This document shows, piece after piece, positions 62,706 through 64,000 of a stretch of DNA of 64,000 nt; the stretch's first letter is position 1, and the number at the start of each line of letters is the position of its first letter. The stretch spans positions 1-64,000 of the forward strand of contig DWVR01000025.1 of NCBI GenBank assembly GCA_019120125.1. The letters run 5' to 3'. The DNA is from Candidatus Phocaeicola excrementigallinarum (GTDB lineage Bacteria > Bacteroidota > Bacteroidia > Bacteroidales > Bacteroidaceae). The position numbers were made by a program, and so were the translations under genes. The notes below the pieces were generated by a model, which did no database searches, was not told the origin of the DNA, and saw only the letters and a list, made by a program, of their open reading frames with translations.

Positions 62706-64000
62706 TCAAGATTTTACCGCTGATACCAGTTCGTCTACAGTCACCAATGCCTGCTCACCCGTAGTCATGTTCTTCAAAGTGACCTTTCCTTCGTTCATTT
62801 CGGTCTGACCCACAATGGCGACAAAAGGAACAGCCTTATTGTTGGCATAACTCATCTGCTTCTTCATCTTTGCGCTGTCGGGATAGATTTCCGCACGGAT
62901 GCCCGCCTCACGTACCTTGGCCAATATCGGCAACACATAGGCGGCCTCGGCTTCTCCGAAATTGACAAAGAGCAACCGGGTAGCATCGGCAGATTCTTTC
63001 GGATAAAGGTCGAGCTGGTTCAGCACGTCATAAATACGGTCTGCACCGAACGAGATGCCTACCCCCGACATGCCATCCATACCGAACACGCCTGTCAGAT
63101 TGTCATAGCGTCCGCCACCGCTGATGCTTCCGATCTGCACGTCAAGGGCTTTCACCTCAAAGATGGCACCGGTATAGTAGTTCAAACCACGGGCCAGCGT
63201 CAGATCAAGCTCCACTTCTGATTTCACTCCCAAGGCAGCTACCTTGCTCAGTATAAACTCACTTTCCTCCACACCTTTCAATCCGGTCTCACTGGCCGCA
63301 AGCACATTCTTGAGTGTCTGAAGCTTCTCCCCGTTCGATCCGTCCAGCCGGATAATAGGCTGCAGTCTGTCTATCGCTTCCTGCGAGATGCCTTTTGAGG
63401 CCAGTTCCGCATTCACATTGTCAAGGCCGATCTTGTCGAGTTTGTCGATAGCCACCGTAATGTCCACAATCTTGTCAGCCTCACCGATGATTTCCGCAAT
63501 ACCTGTCAGGATTTTCCGGTTGTTCACCTTGATGGACACACGGATACCGAAACGGTTGAACACCGTATCCAGCATCTGTACCAGTTCCACCTCATTCAAC
63601 AACGAGTCACTACCCACCACGTCGGCATCACACTGATAGAACTCACGGTAACGTCCCTTCTGCGGACGGTCGGCACGCCATACCGGCTGAATCTGGAAAC
63701 GCTTGAACGGGAAAGTAATCTCATCGCGGTGCATCACCACATAACGGGCAAAAGGTACCGTCAAATCGTAGCGCAAACCTTTTTCACAGAACTTGCCTGC
63801 CAGCTTGGCCGCGTTCCGGCTCAACAGCTCCTCATCAGTCAGACCCGAAAAATAGTCACCTGAGTTCTGAATCTTGAACAGCAGCTTGTCACCTTCCTCG
63901 CCATATTTTCCCATCAATGTGGAAAGGTTCTCCATCGCCGGAGTCTCAATCTGCTGGAATCCATACAGATAAAACACTTCACGAATCGTGTTGAATATAT
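62706..64000 (-). CDS. hisS: Histidyl-tRNA synthetase (N-terminus beyond window)
   Basis: [61 protein letters not shown] motifs. Confidence 0.97.
   Translation of the reverse strand, partial: IFNTIREVFYLYGFQQIETPAMENLSTLMGKYGEEGDKLLFKIQNSGDYFSGLTDEELLSRNAAKLAGKFCEKGLRYDLTVPFARYVVMHRDEITFPFKRFQIQPVWRADRPQKGRYREFYQCDADVVGSDSLLNEVELVQMLDTVFNRFGIRVSIKVNNRKILTGIAEIIGEADKIVDITVAIDKLDKIGLDNVNAELASKGISQEAIDRLQPIIRLDGSNGEKLQTLKNVLAASETGLKGVEESEFILSKVAALGVKSEVELDLTLARGLNYYTGAIFEVKALDVQIGSISGGGRYDNLTGVFGMDGMSGVGISFGADRIYDVLNQLDLYPKESADATRLLFVNFGEAEAAYVLPILAKVREAGIRAEIYPDSAKMKKQMSYANNKAVPFVAIVGQTEMNEGKVTLKNMTTGEQALVTVDELVSAVKS

Overview
64-kb chromosomal window from a Bacteroidales gut-type bacterium, probably Bacteroides/Phocaeicola (inferred from SusC/SusD, TAnnTTTG -7 promoter elements and gene content). 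It is mostly ordinary chromosome. Main loci: a sialic-acid catabolic cluster with a ROK regulator (5.3-13.0 kb); a two-gene ATPase + DUF4435 (TOPRIM-like) module resembling the PARIS/OLD architecture (13.2-15.0 kb); methylmalonyl-CoA mutase mutA/mutB separated by a GxxExxY nuclease-like gene bounded by a perfect 13-bp inverted repeat (23.2-27.8 kb); a SusC/SusD locus (31.3-37.6 kb); a c-type cytochrome / imelysin / porin / CcsBA cluster (42.6-52.0 kb); a Na+-translocating methylmalonyl-CoA decarboxylase operon with a lamin-tail/OadG fusion (52.3-56.9 kb); and a housekeeping stretch (nitroreductase to hisS). The most unusual non-coding signal is a dispersed element seen three times (2153-2236, 37880-37963, 57189-57272). 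Each copy is exactly four 18-bp dyads (AAAACGYCNNGRCGTTTY-like) at a strict 22-bp period with 4-bp spacers, in an intergenic gap between two minus-strand genes. Several other inverted-repeat (MITE/REP-like) families are scattered through the intergenic regions. No rRNA, tRNA, CRISPR array or prophage was recognised. All product names come from reading motifs by eye, without database searches.
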